This document shows positions 13,912 to 22,726 of a stretch of DNA of 34,276 nt, in pieces (the stretch's first letter is position 1; every line of letters begins with the position of its first letter). Origin of the DNA: an uncultured Mycoplasmatota bacterium (GTDB lineage: Bacteria > Bacillota_I > Bacilli_A > RF39 > UBA660); the NCBI GenBank assembly GCA_900549285.1, contig URNW01000014.1, forward strand, positions 1 through 34,276. The letters are read 5' to 3'. A program made the translations under genes and the position numbers. The notes beneath the pieces were generated by a model that did no database searches, was not told where the DNA came from, and saw nothing but the letters and a program-made list of their open reading frames with translations.

Positions 13912-15987
13912 ATGAAAGAAAAAGTAAAATTATTTTTTCGTAAAATACGAAAAAATGTTATTGAATATATAGCAACGAATCGATTATTTCTTACTTATGT
14001 AATAATTGCCATGTTAGGGCTTATGCTTGTAAGAAATTTTACGGTTGGAAATATGTGGAGCTTTGAAGCATTTATTAGTGATTTTGCTTTAGTTTTATTA
14101 TTTGGAGCTCTTGGATATTTAGTAAAACCCAAAAATCAATATCGGTATTTTTTAATTATATTGATTATTTTTACATTGATGGAAGTAATTAATTCAATTT
14201 ATTATACATTTTATACATCTTTTGCTTCTTTTGGAGAACTAACTACAGCAGGACAAACAGAAACTGTTATGGGTTCAATATTTGAAAAACTAAAAATTAC
14301 GCATGTTATTTATGTGATTTTTCCTTTTTTATTTTATTTAATTCATAAAAAGTTATTAAAAAGTGCTTATTATAATTTTATGAGTGTTGTCGAAAAAGGA
14401 AAGAAAATGTGTATGGTAACACTTTTAGTAGGATGTTTGTTTCTTGCTTATACATTTGTAACGGCAACAGGTACTGATTATTCAAGACTTGCTAAACAAT
14501 GGAATCGTATTTATGTTGTTGAACGATTTGGTTTAGTTCTTTATCAAATTAACGATTTAATTCAAACTTTGACGCCAAAATTTAGTAGTTTGTTTGGTTA
14601 TGAAGATGCTGCAAAAAGCTTTGTCGAATATTTTACGAGTGATGAGGTAGACCAATATGATGGGGATAATAAGTATACTGGAATTTTAGAAGGGTATAAT
14701 ATTGTTTTTATTCATATGGAGGGAATGCAAACTTATTTGATGGATTTAGTTTTTAATGGTGTAGAAGCAACTCCTAACTTGAATAAAATTGCTAAGGAAG
14801 GAATGTTTTTTTCAAAATTTTATCCACAAGTAAGTATAGGTACATCTAGTGATACAGAGTTTACACTTAATACTAGTTTGCTTCCAGCGGCTAGTGGGGC
14901 AGTATTTACTACATATTATGATCGTGATTATATTACTATTCCAAAGCTTTTAAAAGAAAAGGGATATACAACATTTAGTATGCATGGTAATTATAAATCT
15001 ATGTGGAATCGAGCAACGGTTCATCCACTTTTAGGTTATGATAATATGTATTTTGAAGAATCTTTTACTTATAATAAAGATGAAGATGATCCTAATAATT
15101 TAGAATATATTAATTTGGGAATTAGTGATAAAAAATTCTTTGAACAAGCAGTTCCTATTTTAGAAAATATTGAAGAAAATAGTACAAATTATATGGGAAC
15201 TATTATTACATTATCGAATCATTCTCCATTTAAATTTTTAGATAAATATGGTGAATATGATATGTCTACTACTTATAAAGATTGTGATTCAAATGATGTT
15301 TGTAAGGATGTAACAACTAATTATTTATATGGTACAGAAGTTGGAAATTATATTATGAGCAGTCATTATGCAGATGCAGCTTTAGGAGAATTCTTTGAGT
15401 ATGTAAATGAATCTGAATATTTTGACAATACAGTATTTGTTTTATATGGAGATCATGATGCAAAACTTTCCAGAAATGCTTTAAATTATTTATATAATTA
15501 TGATTATAGGACTGGGGAACTTAAAAGTGAAGATGATCCGACTTATGTAAGTTATGATGAATATGATCACGAGTTAAATAAAAATACACCATTAATTATT
15601 TGGACTAAAAATAAAAAATTACGTAGTAAGCTTCATGGTGAGATAGATTATGTAATGGGAATGTATGATGTTATGCCAACTTTGGGTAATATGCTTGGAA
15701 TTGAAAATGAATTTGCTATAGGACATGATATCTTTAATATTAAAGAAGACAATTACGTTGTATTTCCAAGTGGTAATTTTGTAACTAATCTAATATATTA
15801 TAATAATTCTACTGGACAATCTAAAATCATTAAAGAAGGAGCAGAATTATCTAGTGATTATATTACTAATTTAATTCAAAAAACGGAAAAGATGTTAGAG
15901 GTATCTAATTCAATTATTGTTCATGATTTAATTAAAAATGAAGGAGATACAGTAAGAAAAATTAAAGAAAATGAGGCAACAGAATGA
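13912..15987 (+). CDS. ltaS: Lipoteichoic acid synthase family protein (LtaS-type phosphoglycerol transferase)
   Basis: 691 residues. Five transmembrane helices lie in about 20-185, then an extracellular linker and a sulfatase-fold domain (about 260-615). Key sites match LtaS: metal ligand E270 (HMEG), nucleophile T311 in GTSSDTEF, H359 in MHGNYKSMWNR, H437 in NHSPF, and the metal pair D514-H515 in YGDHD. The enzyme takes glycerol phosphate from phosphatidylglycerol and builds the polyglycerol-phosphate chain outside the membrane (established for the family). Residues 615-691 form a C-terminal extension. AGAAGGGTG supports the start. The stop overlaps the next start (ATGA), so the next protein is made with it. 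The exact paralogue role (primer versus chain synthase) cannot be told from sequence. Confidence 0.93.
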   Translation: MKEKVKLFFRKIRKNVIEYIATNRLFLTYVIIAMLGLMLVRNFTVGNMWSFEAFISDFALVLLFGALGYLVKPKNQYRYFLIILIIFTLMEVINSIYYTFYTSFASFGELTTAGQTETVMGSIFEKLKITHVIYVIFPFLFYLIHKKLLKSAYYNFMSVVEKGKKMCMVTLLVGCLFLAYTFVTATGTDYSRLAKQWNRIYVVERFGLVLYQINDLIQTLTPKFSSLFGYEDAAKSFVEYFTSDEVDQYDGDNKYTGILEGYNIVFIHMEGMQTYLMDLVFNGVEATPNLNKIAKEGMFFSKFYPQVSIGTSSDTEFTLNTSLLPAASGAVFTTYYDRDYITIPKLLKEKGYTTFSMHGNYKSMWNRATVHPLLGYDNMYFEESFTYNKDEDDPNNLEYINLGISDKKFFEQAVPILENIEENSTNYMGTIITLSNHSPFKFLDKYGEYDMSTTYKDCDSNDVCKDVTTNYLYGTEVGNYIMSSHYADAALGEFFEYVNESEYFDNTVFVLYGDHDAKLSRNALNYLYNYDYRTGELKSEDDPTYVSYDEYDHELNKNTPLIIWTKNKKLRSKLHGEIDYVMGMYDVMPTLGNMLGIENEFAIGHDIFNIKEDNYVVFPSGNFVTNLIYYNNSTGQSKIIKEGAELSSDYITNLIQKTEKMLEVSNSIIVHDLIKNEGDTVRKIKENEATE

Positions 15988-16622
15988 GAAAAAGATATAA
16001 AATAGGGTTAGTGGTTATTAGTTTTTTACTAATTAGTGTTATTGGTATTGGCGTTTTTAAAGTATTTTATTCTGATGATGCAAAAGAAAATGAACCTAGT
16101 GTTACTAATGTTATATCTAAAATAACAGATTATGGCTATACATTAGATGATCGAGATACAGAATATATGAAAGATACTTTTAAAGAATTAGAAGAAATTC
16201 TTAGCAAGGAAGAAGTAGATCAAAATGATTATGCTTCAGTACTGGCTAAATTATTTGTTATTGACTTTTATACACTTACTAACAAAATTAATAAGTATGA
16301 TGTAGGAAGTTTAGAATATATTTTAAGTAGTAAAGTTGATAGCTTTCGTATGAAAGCAATGGATACTATTTATCGTGATATTATTGATAATACATATCGT
16401 GATCGGGTTCAACAATTGCCTGAAATTACAAATGTTGAGGTTTTAGATGTAGTGGATACTACGTTTGAATTGGATGAAGAAGAAGTAAAAGCAATTCAGG
16501 TTACAATGACTTATGATTATAAAGAGGATTTGGGCTATGATACAGAAGGAACAATTTATTTTGTAACAAATGCTCAAAAGTTAGAAGTTGTATCTTATAT
16601 TCCAAAAATAGAAGAAATTTAG
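15984..16622 (+). CDS. Membrane-anchored extracytoplasmic protein coupled to LtaS
   Basis: 212 residues. A short basic start and one transmembrane helix (about 6-28) act as an uncleaved anchor; there is no lipobox cysteine. The exported part is acidic. It has a helical region (about 45-130, with alternating charge) and a beta-rich C-terminus (about 145-210, including TMTYDY and GTIYFVTN) that looks like an NTF2/SnoaL-type or lipocalin-like sheet. It overlaps the LtaS stop by 4 bp, which argues for a partner or regulator of LTA synthesis. The family is not recognised by name. Confidence 0.75.
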   Translation: MRKRYKIGLVVISFLLISVIGIGVFKVFYSDDAKENEPSVTNVISKITDYGYTLDDRDTEYMKDTFKELEEILSKEEVDQNDYASVLAKLFVIDFYTLTNKINKYDVGSLEYILSSKVDSFRMKAMDTIYRDIIDNTYRDRVQQLPEITNVEVLDVVDTTFELDEEEVKAIQVTMTYDYKEDLGYDTEGTIYFVTNAQKLEVVSYIPKIEEI

Positions 16623-16639
16623 AAAGAAGGAAGAAGTAT

Positions 16640-17326
16640 ATGAGAAAGTTTGATCCAATTGATATATTTTTCATTGCCATTATTACAACATATTTTATTA
16701 CTTTAATATGCATTGGTATTACTTTTTTATGTATTAAGCTTTCTAAGAAAAATGTGAAGAACGACTCAGAAAAGCAACTTAATGATATTAATGTTGCTAA
16801 GGAAGAGAAAAAAAGTATTAAAATACCGAAAGATTCTAAGATTAGTATTAGAAGTTTGAAGGAAAAAGTATTTTCTAGTACTTTCTTTCGTAAATTATTT
16901 ATGAAAGAAGTAAAAAGTAAAGAACAAATTTTGTCTTCTGTTGTTTTAGAAGATGAATCTATAGTAAAGGTAGAATCAAAAAAGGATGTAAAAGAAAGTA
17001 AAGCAGTAGAAAATAAGAAACAAGTTTCGGATTCTAAGAGTAAAATAAAAGATTCTAAAGATGAACCTACAAAGAAAGTTAAGAAAGATGTTACTAATAA
17101 AAATACTTCCCCAAAAACTTCTCATGTAAAGAAAAATACAACTAATCAAAAAGTAAGTAGCAAATCGGGTAATTCAACAAATAAAAAAGTAACTAATAGT
17201 TCTAAAAGAAAAAATAGTACTAGAAAAAAAGCAGGGAATAGTTCAAAAAAGGGTAGTGCTAGAACTAATAAGAAAACTATTACAAGTAAAAATGCTAAGA
17301 GAAAAAAGGAAACTAATAAAAAGTAA
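16640..17326 (+). CDS. Single-pass membrane protein with very lysine-rich low-complexity tail
   Basis: 228 residues. One transmembrane helix (about 9-31) is followed by a highly charged tail. Residues 100-228 are mostly Lys, Ser, Thr and Asn with repeats such as TNKK, NSSK and KRKK, giving a large net positive charge like histone-H1-type tails. The positive-inside rule places this tail in the cytoplasm, where it could bind nucleic acid, ribosomes or acidic lipid headgroups. If the topology were inverted, it would contact anionic teichoic acid. A G-rich ribosome site (AGAAGGAAGAAG) precedes the ATG. It is third in the LtaS cluster and ends in a terminator. The function is unknown. Confidence 0.75.
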   Translation: MRKFDPIDIFFIAIITTYFITLICIGITFLCIKLSKKNVKNDSEKQLNDINVAKEEKKSIKIPKDSKISIRSLKEKVFSSTFFRKLFMKEVKSKEQILSSVVLEDESIVKVESKKDVKESKAVENKKQVSDSKSKIKDSKDEPTKKVKKDVTNKNTSPKTSHVKKNTTNQKVSSKSGNSTNKKVTNSSKRKNSTRKKAGNSSKKGSARTNKKTITSKNAKRKKETNKK

Positions 17327-17340
17327 GGTATTTTAAAGTA

Positions 17341-17371
17341 AGATATAAAGCAATATCATTTATATCTTTTT
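17341..17371 (+). terminator. Terminator of the LtaS cluster
   Basis: AGATATAAA (17341-17349), a 9-base loop and TTTATATCT (17359-17367), a perfect 9-bp stem, then a T run. Confidence 0.8.
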
Positions 17372-17436
17372 ATTTTGGGTTTTTGTCTAGTCATTATTTT
17401 ATAGGCTTCATATGATATTTTAGGAGGTAATTTTAA

Positions 17437-17871
17437 GTGTTATTTGAAGATAATGATTTTGATGTTAATATGGCTTTTTTTATTCCAGATGTAGATTTTA
17501 GTCGTGATGTTCATATTTTAAGCCCTATGGAAGGATTTCTAAGAGGAAATATGTTTCAAAATGAATATGAACCATATAAAGGGCTAACTTATTTTAAACT
17601 AAATCCTAAAGATGAGAAGGAGAGATTACTTTATCAAGTAATGGCTTTATCGTTTGCTATTAATGATTTAAATTTGTATTTAGATTTGCATCCTGATGAT
17701 AGGCAAGTATTTGATCTTTTTAAACAATATGTTAAAGAGAAAAATAATATGTGTCAAGAATATGTTAAGAAATATGGACCTTTAGAAGTAACTGAAACTA
17801 TGGGAGGAAAATTTAATTGGATTAATAGTCCATGGCCTTGGGATACAAAAGGAGGTAGTATGTATGTTTAA
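17437..17871 (+). CDS. cotJB: CotJA-CotJB fusion, spore-coat-type protein
   Basis: 144 residues from GTG 17437; the start is set by AGGAGG (17422-17427), nine bases before it. Residues about 14-50 hold a CotJA-like motif (SPMEGFLRGNMF...YEPY, matching the family's spxeALxxGTLFxxLxxPY). Residues about 58-137 are a full CotJB domain, with FAINDLNLYLDLHPDD, YGPL and a tryptophan-rich WINSPWPWD end. CotJA and CotJB are normally separate genes before cotJC. In Bacillus they are assembled into the spore coat with the catalase CotJC (known). A CATATGATA at 17409-17417 resembles a sporulation-sigma -10, which is weak evidence. Whether this organism sporulates cannot be judged here. The start of cotJC overlaps the end by 8 bp. 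Confidence 0.85.
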   Translation: MLFEDNDFDVNMAFFIPDVDFSRDVHILSPMEGFLRGNMFQNEYEPYKGLTYFKLNPKDEKERLLYQVMALSFAINDLNLYLDLHPDDRQVFDLFKQYVKEKNNMCQEYVKKYGPLEVTETMGGKFNWINSPWPWDTKGGSMYV

Positions 17872-18421
17872 ATATTTGAAGCACACAAACTATCCAGTAA
17901 ATATTAAAAAGAAAGATTTGAAAATGGCTAAATATTTAATTACACAATTTGGTGGTGCTAATGGCGAACTTGCAGCAGCTATGCGTTATTTTTCACAAAA
18001 ATTTAGTATGCCTGATGATTATGGTAAATCATTACTTAATGATATTGCTACGGAAGAACTTGGACATTGTGAAATGATTGCTAGCATGGTTCATCAATTA
18101 ACAAAGAATGCTACAGTTAAAGAGATGAATGAAGCAGGTCTTGGTGGTATTTATGCTGATCATGGTAAAGGAATCTATCCAACTGATGCTAATGGAGTTC
18201 CTTTTACGGTAACTTATTTTGCTGTTACGGGAGATCCTTTAGCGGATATTATGGAAGATATGGCTGCTGAACAAAAGGCTAGAGCGGTTTATGAGAATTT
18301 AATTCAATTAACTGATGATGAAGATGTTATACGTGTGTTACTCTTTTTAAGACAAAGAGAAATTGTTCATTATAATCGTTTTAAAGAACTTTTTATATAT
18401 TATAAAAAGAAGGGATATTAG
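17864..18421 (+). CDS. cotJC: Manganese catalase family protein CotJC
   Basis: 185 residues, ferritin-like four-helix bundle of the Mn-catalase family, converting hydrogen peroxide to water and oxygen. Likely dimanganese ligands are E35 (GANGELAAAMRY), E65 and H68 (ATEELGH), a later Glu in MEDMAAEQKAR, and E/H in RQREIVHYNRF. All are present, so the enzyme should be active. The GGAGG that serves it lies inside the fusion gene upstream, and the two are translationally coupled. In organisms without spores this pair is presumably used for peroxide defence (inference). A terminator follows directly. Confidence 0.94.
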   Translation: MFKYLKHTNYPVNIKKKDLKMAKYLITQFGGANGELAAAMRYFSQKFSMPDDYGKSLLNDIATEELGHCEMIASMVHQLTKNATVKEMNEAGLGGIYADHGKGIYPTDANGVPFTVTYFAVTGDPLADIMEDMAAEQKARAVYENLIQLTDDEDVIRVLLFLRQREIVHYNRFKELFIYYKKKGY

Positions 18422-18442
18422 GATTTTTGTAATCCTTTTTTT
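18420..18442 (+). terminator. Terminator after cotJC
   Basis: AGGATT (18420-18425) pairs with AATCCT (18431-18436) around a 5-base loop, followed by seven T. It overlaps the stop codon. Confidence 0.88.
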
Positions 18443-18450
18443 CTTGTAAA

Positions 18451-18478
18451 TTGATAGAAGATGTGATAGTATTATATT
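18451..18478 (+). promoter_or_regulatory. Promoter of the coiled-coil/cdaA-region genes
   Basis: TTGATA (18451-18456), a 16-bp spacer and TATATT (18473-18478). RNA would start near 18485, which makes an ATG at 18489 almost leaderless and favours the start at 18510. Confidence 0.6.
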
Positions 18479-18509
18479 AGAATAAGAAATGGTGGGTGGC
18501 AGTGGATTT

Positions 18510-20165
18510 ATGCACACAGAAATATTTAATAATATTGATTTACTAGTTAGTATGGCTAATTCTTCTTTAAATGTAGGAGATATAGAATCAGAATTAGTAA
18601 CGATAAATAAAGAAATTCAAAATAAAAAACAAGAAATAGAGGATCTTAAAAGCAGTATGAATGATACTCGTTATTTTAATGCTTCTAGTGAACTTGTTGA
18701 TAAAAATATTGAAGTAAGTTTAAAATCTAAAATTGCTCGCCTTAATCGTGAAATAAAGGATATTGAAACGAAAAATGAAAAGGTTAAAGAAGATGAAAGT
18801 AAGCTTTATGAAATTATTACTGATTTAAAAGAAAAAATAGAGGAAAATGAAAAGTATATTCAAGTTTTAGAATCTAAAGCTCATATGAGTGACGGTGTTT
18901 ATGAAGAGTTTTTTAAAAAAGAACAGGCTCATTTACAAAAATTAAAAGAGGAACTTGAAAAGAAAGAGCAAAAACATCAAACAATATTGAAAAACTTGGA
19001 ATTGAATGGACAAGCTTTATCAGAATTACGTTTGAAGAAAGAAGCAGAAGAAATTAGATTAGATGATGTTACTGACAATCTTAATAATCCTAATACTTAT
19101 ATGGATCAAGAATTAAAGAAGCAAGATGAAGAAAAATTAATATCTCTACATGAGAATTTAGAAGAATTACAAAAGAAAAAATTAGAGTTTTTGACAGATC
19201 CAAATATGATTGGAGCTGATGCAAAAGAATTAGTTGCTAATAAAGATTATACGGAAGCGTTAAATAAAATTAAAGAATTAGTAGTAGTTGTTAAAGCAAA
19301 ACCATTTATGGATGTTACAAATTTAGCAGTATTAGATGAAGAACTTGAGAAAAAAGAAATGGAAAGAAATGAAATTGCTAATTATATTGATTCTAAAAAT
19401 TATGCTACTATAAATAGTGATGAGGTTAGTAAGAGAATTCGTTATTTGAATACAGAAATTGAAAAAGAACAAAATAACATTAAAAATTTACATGATATGA
19501 GCCAAGTAGTTGATCAGGGAATTGATCAGGATTTAGTTCATTTAATTGAAGAGTTGGAAACAAAAATTTTACAATTAGATAAAGAAGTAGATGAGTATGG
19601 GGAATTAATCAAAGATTCTACGAAAACTAGAAGAACAAAAGCTAATTTAGAAAATAGTATTTTAAAAAAGAAAAAAGAAAAAGATATTTTGGAACAAGTT
19701 TTAAAAGATTATAAAGAGGATTTATTTTTTCAAGTTAGTGTTTTTAATGCTACAAATAAAATTGTTCAGAAATTTGAGGAAAATATTGAAAAATATCGGA
19801 TGGAAATTGACAATTTGCAACATGTTCAAGGACTAGAAGAAGTAACAAAAGATTATATTGAAGAAGAAAAAGATAAAGAAAAATTGAAACATATTAATGA
19901 TGAAATTTTAGAGATTAAAAATCGTAAAAAATTTGATCGTACTCCTGATGAGATTTATGATCAAATTGAAATGTTACTTGCTAATGAAAGTGCTTCCGCT
20001 CCAAAAGCTTTGAAAGAAAAAGAGCAAGTTGTTGATTTAGATATTGATGATTTGTTTCATGATGAAGTAGTAGAACAGCCCAAATATAAAGTTATAGAAA
20101 TGATTCCAGCTCAAACAGTGCAAAGTGATGGATTTACAGCTGGAGGTGCTTCTTATGGGGCTTAA
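18510..20165 (+). CDS. Large cytoplasmic coiled-coil protein
   Basis: 551 residues from ATG 18510 (an in-frame ATG at 18489 is the alternative). Nearly the whole chain is charged heptad-type helix, rich in Glu, Lys, Leu and Ile, with short breaks near 185-200 and 245-280. The last ~50 residues are unstructured and Pro/Gly-rich. There is no signal peptide, membrane helix or ATP motif, so this is not an SMC ATPase; a scaffold or filament role is likely. The following small gene starts inside its last codons. It lies upstream of cdaA, though a terminator separates them. I do not recognise a named family. Confidence 0.8.
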   Translation: MHTEIFNNIDLLVSMANSSLNVGDIESELVTINKEIQNKKQEIEDLKSSMNDTRYFNASSELVDKNIEVSLKSKIARLNREIKDIETKNEKVKEDESKLYEIITDLKEKIEENEKYIQVLESKAHMSDGVYEEFFKKEQAHLQKLKEELEKKEQKHQTILKNLELNGQALSELRLKKEAEEIRLDDVTDNLNNPNTYMDQELKKQDEEKLISLHENLEELQKKKLEFLTDPNMIGADAKELVANKDYTEALNKIKELVVVVKAKPFMDVTNLAVLDEELEKKEMERNEIANYIDSKNYATINSDEVSKRIRYLNTEIEKEQNNIKNLHDMSQVVDQGIDQDLVHLIEELETKILQLDKEVDEYGELIKDSTKTRRTKANLENSILKKKKEKDILEQVLKDYKEDLFFQVSVFNATNKIVQKFEENIEKYRMEIDNLQHVQGLEEVTKDYIEEEKDKEKLKHINDEILEIKNRKKFDRTPDEIYDQIEMLLANESASAPKALKEKEQVVDLDIDDLFHDEVVEQPKYKVIEMIPAQTVQSDGFTAGGASYGA

Positions 20166-20400
20166 AATAAATTATATTATCGTATTGGATAATAAAGAGC
20201 AGTATATCGTTTTAAAAGAAGCTATGTATTATGGTAAGAAGTATTTTTTGGCTATGGGTTTAAATGAACAGCGAGAAGTTATTTCTTCTAAAGTTGTTAT
20301 TTTAGAAGAGCATATAAGTGGACTTGAGGTCTATGTTAGCAAAGTGGTTGATGGGGATTTAATAACTGTTTTAACAAGAATGTTTAAAGCTCAGATGTGA
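20155..20400 (+). CDS. Small DUF1292-like protein
   Basis: 81 residues from ATG 20155, fixed by GGAGG (20142-20146). The pattern (a strand, IIVLDNKEQYIVLKEAMYYGKKYFLAMGL, then REVISSKVVILEE) resembles DUF1292 proteins, where a short beta domain reads (I/V)xLxDexGxexxFexlxxFexxxKxYxxL. It lacks their acidic tail, and the match is by eye. It overlaps the coiled-coil gene by 11 bases and was probably translated with it, which suggests that the two act together. The function is unknown. Confidence 0.65.
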   Translation: MGLKINYIIVLDNKEQYIVLKEAMYYGKKYFLAMGLNEQREVISSKVVILEEHISGLEVYVSKVVDGDLITVLTRMFKAQM

Positions 20401-20407
20401 TCACTTG

Positions 20408-20436
20408 AAAAAAACTGGATTATCATCCACTTTTTT
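20408..20436 (+). terminator. Terminator between the DUF1292-like gene and cdaA, likely bidirectional
   Basis: An A run, then TGGAT (20416-20420), a 4-base loop, ATCCA (20425-20429) and six T. The flanking A and T tracts extend the pairing past a C-C mismatch. A TATAAT at 20439-20444 just after it is the likely cdaA -10. Confidence 0.75.
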
Positions 20437-20470
20437 GATATAATTATTAGGCATATAGGAAGGTGAAGTT

Positions 20471-21286
20471 ATGACTTTAGCTAACATTTGGGATATAATT
20501 ACAAAAATTATTGATATTGGAATTGTTTGGCTAGTATTTTATTTTATATTAAAGAATATTAAAAATAATATTAAGATGGTTTTAATTTTTAAAGGTGTTT
20601 TACTCATTTTAGTAATTAAGCTTTTAAGTGATTTATTAGATCTTTATACGGTAGGTGTTATTTTACAATATTGTTTAGAGTGGGGACCTCTTGCAATCAT
20701 TGTCATTTTTCAACCAGAAATTAGAAGTGTTTTGGAATCTATTGGAAGGACGCAACTTCTTGGAAGGCATAAAATATTAACAATTGATGAAAGAGAAAAA
20801 GTTGTTTATGAGATTATGCGAGCAATTGAATATTTTAAAAAGAATCGTATTGGAGCTTTGATTGTAATTGAACGTGAGATTTCTTTACAAGAATATATTG
20901 AACCTGCAACTAAGGTTTATGCAGACTTGTCTAGTGATTTACTAGAAACTATTTTCTTTCCTAATGGTCCTTTACATGATGGCGGAGTTATTATTCAAGG
21001 GGATCGAATTACTGTTGCAGGAGCAGTATTTAAAACTAGTATGAATCCTTCTATTTCAAAAAGACTTGGTACAAGACATAGAGCAGCTTTGGGAATTGCT
21101 GAGGAAAGTGATGCGATTGCTTTAGTTGTTTCTGAAGAGTCTGGACGTATTAGTGTAGCAGTAGATGGAGAGTTAAATTATAATTTGACAATAGATGAAT
21201 TTAGAATGATTTTAATTGAAGCTTTAAATCCAAAACCTGAAGTATTTTATGAAGCTGAGGAAAAGAAAAGTGCAGGTGATGAATAA
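20471..21286 (+). CDS. cdaA: Diadenylate cyclase CdaA (c-di-AMP synthase)
   Basis: Makes cyclic di-AMP from two ATP at the membrane; c-di-AMP controls potassium, osmolyte and wall homeostasis in Bacillota (known). 271 residues: three N-terminal membrane helices (about 12-80), then the DAC domain. Catalytic motifs are D170-G171-G172 in GPLHDGGVII (commonly DGA; the catalytic Asp is kept) and R202-H203-R204 in GTRHRAALG. AGGAAGGTG is the ribosome site. Its stop and the cdaR start share one base (TAATG), the standard cdaA-cdaR pairing. The usual third gene glmM is not here; obgE follows instead. Confidence 0.97.
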   Translation: MTLANIWDIITKIIDIGIVWLVFYFILKNIKNNIKMVLIFKGVLLILVIKLLSDLLDLYTVGVILQYCLEWGPLAIIVIFQPEIRSVLESIGRTQLLGRHKILTIDEREKVVYEIMRAIEYFKKNRIGALIVIEREISLQEYIEPATKVYADLSSDLLETIFFPNGPLHDGGVIIQGDRITVAGAVFKTSMNPSISKRLGTRHRAALGIAEESDAIALVVSEESGRISVAVDGELNYNLTIDEFRMILIEALNPKPEVFYEAEEKKSAGDE

Positions 21287-22656
21287 TGAAGAAAATAGGA
21301 AAAGCTATAGGACGTTTTTTCATGGCTATTTACCGTGTTATTGACAAAATAATTGTTACACCGATTAGCAGACTTATTTTTAATATTCGAGAGTATTTAC
21401 GTTCTAAGAATATTAAACTTGATTATATTTTTAATCGACCTAATTTTATGATTTATGTATCGCTTATTTTAGCTGTTGTAGTCTTTTTATTAATTGATTC
21501 TAAGGTTATTACTTTGGTAGAGTCTGAAGCAGAGGTCATTACTAATGTTCCTGTTACCGTAAATTATAATGAAGAAGCTTATGTTGTAGAGGGAATTCCT
21601 GATACAGTTGATATTGTTTTAATTGGAAGAAAAAGTGATATTTATTTGGCTAAACAACTTGGTACTAATAATGTTATTTTAGATTTGTCTGATTATGAAG
21701 CTAGAGATTCGGCTTATCGGGTATATTTATCTTATACTAAGTCAATTGATTCAATTGATTATAAATTAGATCCTTCTTATGTTACTGTAACAATTAAGGA
21801 TAAAATTAGTGTTACAAAAACAATTCTTTATGATTTAATTAATGAACAATATTTAAGTGAAGAGTTAAGTGTTGAATCTGTAGAACTTAGTCGAAGTGAA
21901 GTAGTAGTAAAGGGAAGTGAGGATGCTATTAATCGTATTGCTTCCGTTAAAGCTTTAATTGATTTAAGTGATGATGCTTTAAAAGAAGTTGGAACTTATG
22001 AAGTTGATAATATTAAATTAGTCGCTTATGATTCTAATGGAGAAGTATTAGATAATATCGAAATTGTCCCTAATACTTTAACAGCTACTATTACTTTAGA
22101 TACTTATTCAAAGAGTGTTGCACTTGATGTTAGAACGACAGGAAAATTAGTTACAGGAAAAGCAATAGCTTCTATTTTGATTAATAATCGTAATAGTTAT
22201 TCTGTTACTATATATGGTGATGAAGAACAAATTACAAATATTTCTAGTGTCCCAGTAACGATTAATGTAGATGGAGAAGGAACTAATAGTTCTAGAAGTT
22301 ATAATGTAACGATTTCTAAGCCTACAGGAGTTCGAGCTTTAAGTGAGAATAATGCGAGTATTATGGTAACCTTTGGGGATGAAAAGCAAAAAGAAGTGGA
22401 GTTATCTACTATTTCAAGTAAAAACTTATCTAGCGGATATTCGGCTAATATTATTGGTACAAATAGTGTTCCAGTAATTGTGAAAGGTGTTCAATCAGTT
22501 ATTGATGGTGTTGATGCAAGTGATATTAATGCTTATATTGATCTTGAGGGGTATACACCTGGGGAATATGAAGTAGAAGTTAAAATTGAAAATAATGATC
22601 CAAGACTTTCTTATGTAGTATCCTCTAAAGTTAAAGTAAGAATTACAAAAGAATAG
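21286..22656 (+). CDS. cdaR: CdaR (YbbR-domain) regulator of diadenylate cyclase
   Basis: 456 residues. A basic amphipathic start, one transmembrane helix (about 51-67), then an extracytoplasmic region of about four YbbR repeats (about 75-450), each a small beta unit. In Bacillus and Listeria CdaR binds CdaA and modulates its activity (known). Translation is coupled to cdaA. A terminator follows directly, so the operon ends here. Confidence 0.94.
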   Translation: MKKIGKAIGRFFMAIYRVIDKIIVTPISRLIFNIREYLRSKNIKLDYIFNRPNFMIYVSLILAVVVFLLIDSKVITLVESEAEVITNVPVTVNYNEEAYVVEGIPDTVDIVLIGRKSDIYLAKQLGTNNVILDLSDYEARDSAYRVYLSYTKSIDSIDYKLDPSYVTVTIKDKISVTKTILYDLINEQYLSEELSVESVELSRSEVVVKGSEDAINRIASVKALIDLSDDALKEVGTYEVDNIKLVAYDSNGEVLDNIEIVPNTLTATITLDTYSKSVALDVRTTGKLVTGKAIASILINNRNSYSVTIYGDEEQITNISSVPVTINVDGEGTNSSRSYNVTISKPTGVRALSENNASIMVTFGDEKQKEVELSTISSKNLSSGYSANIIGTNSVPVIVKGVQSVIDGVDASDINAYIDLEGYTPGEYEVEVKIENNDPRLSYVVSSKVKVRITKE

Positions 22657-22677
22657 GAAGCGTTGTCTTCCTTTTTT
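22655..22677 (+). terminator. Terminator of the cdaA-cdaR operon
   Basis: AGGAAG (22655-22660), a 6-base loop and CTTCCT (22667-22672), then six T. It overlaps the cdaR stop codon. Confidence 0.88.
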
Positions 22678-22726
22678 CATGGTAAAAAGTGAATTTTTAT
22701 GATATTATTATGTACAGGTGATAAGT

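Noticed and set aside
17383..17417. Sporulation sigma-factor promoter before the CotJ fusion
   Set aside because: CATATGATA fits a loose sigma-K -10, but no matching -35 is found at the right distance, so it is not listed as a feature.
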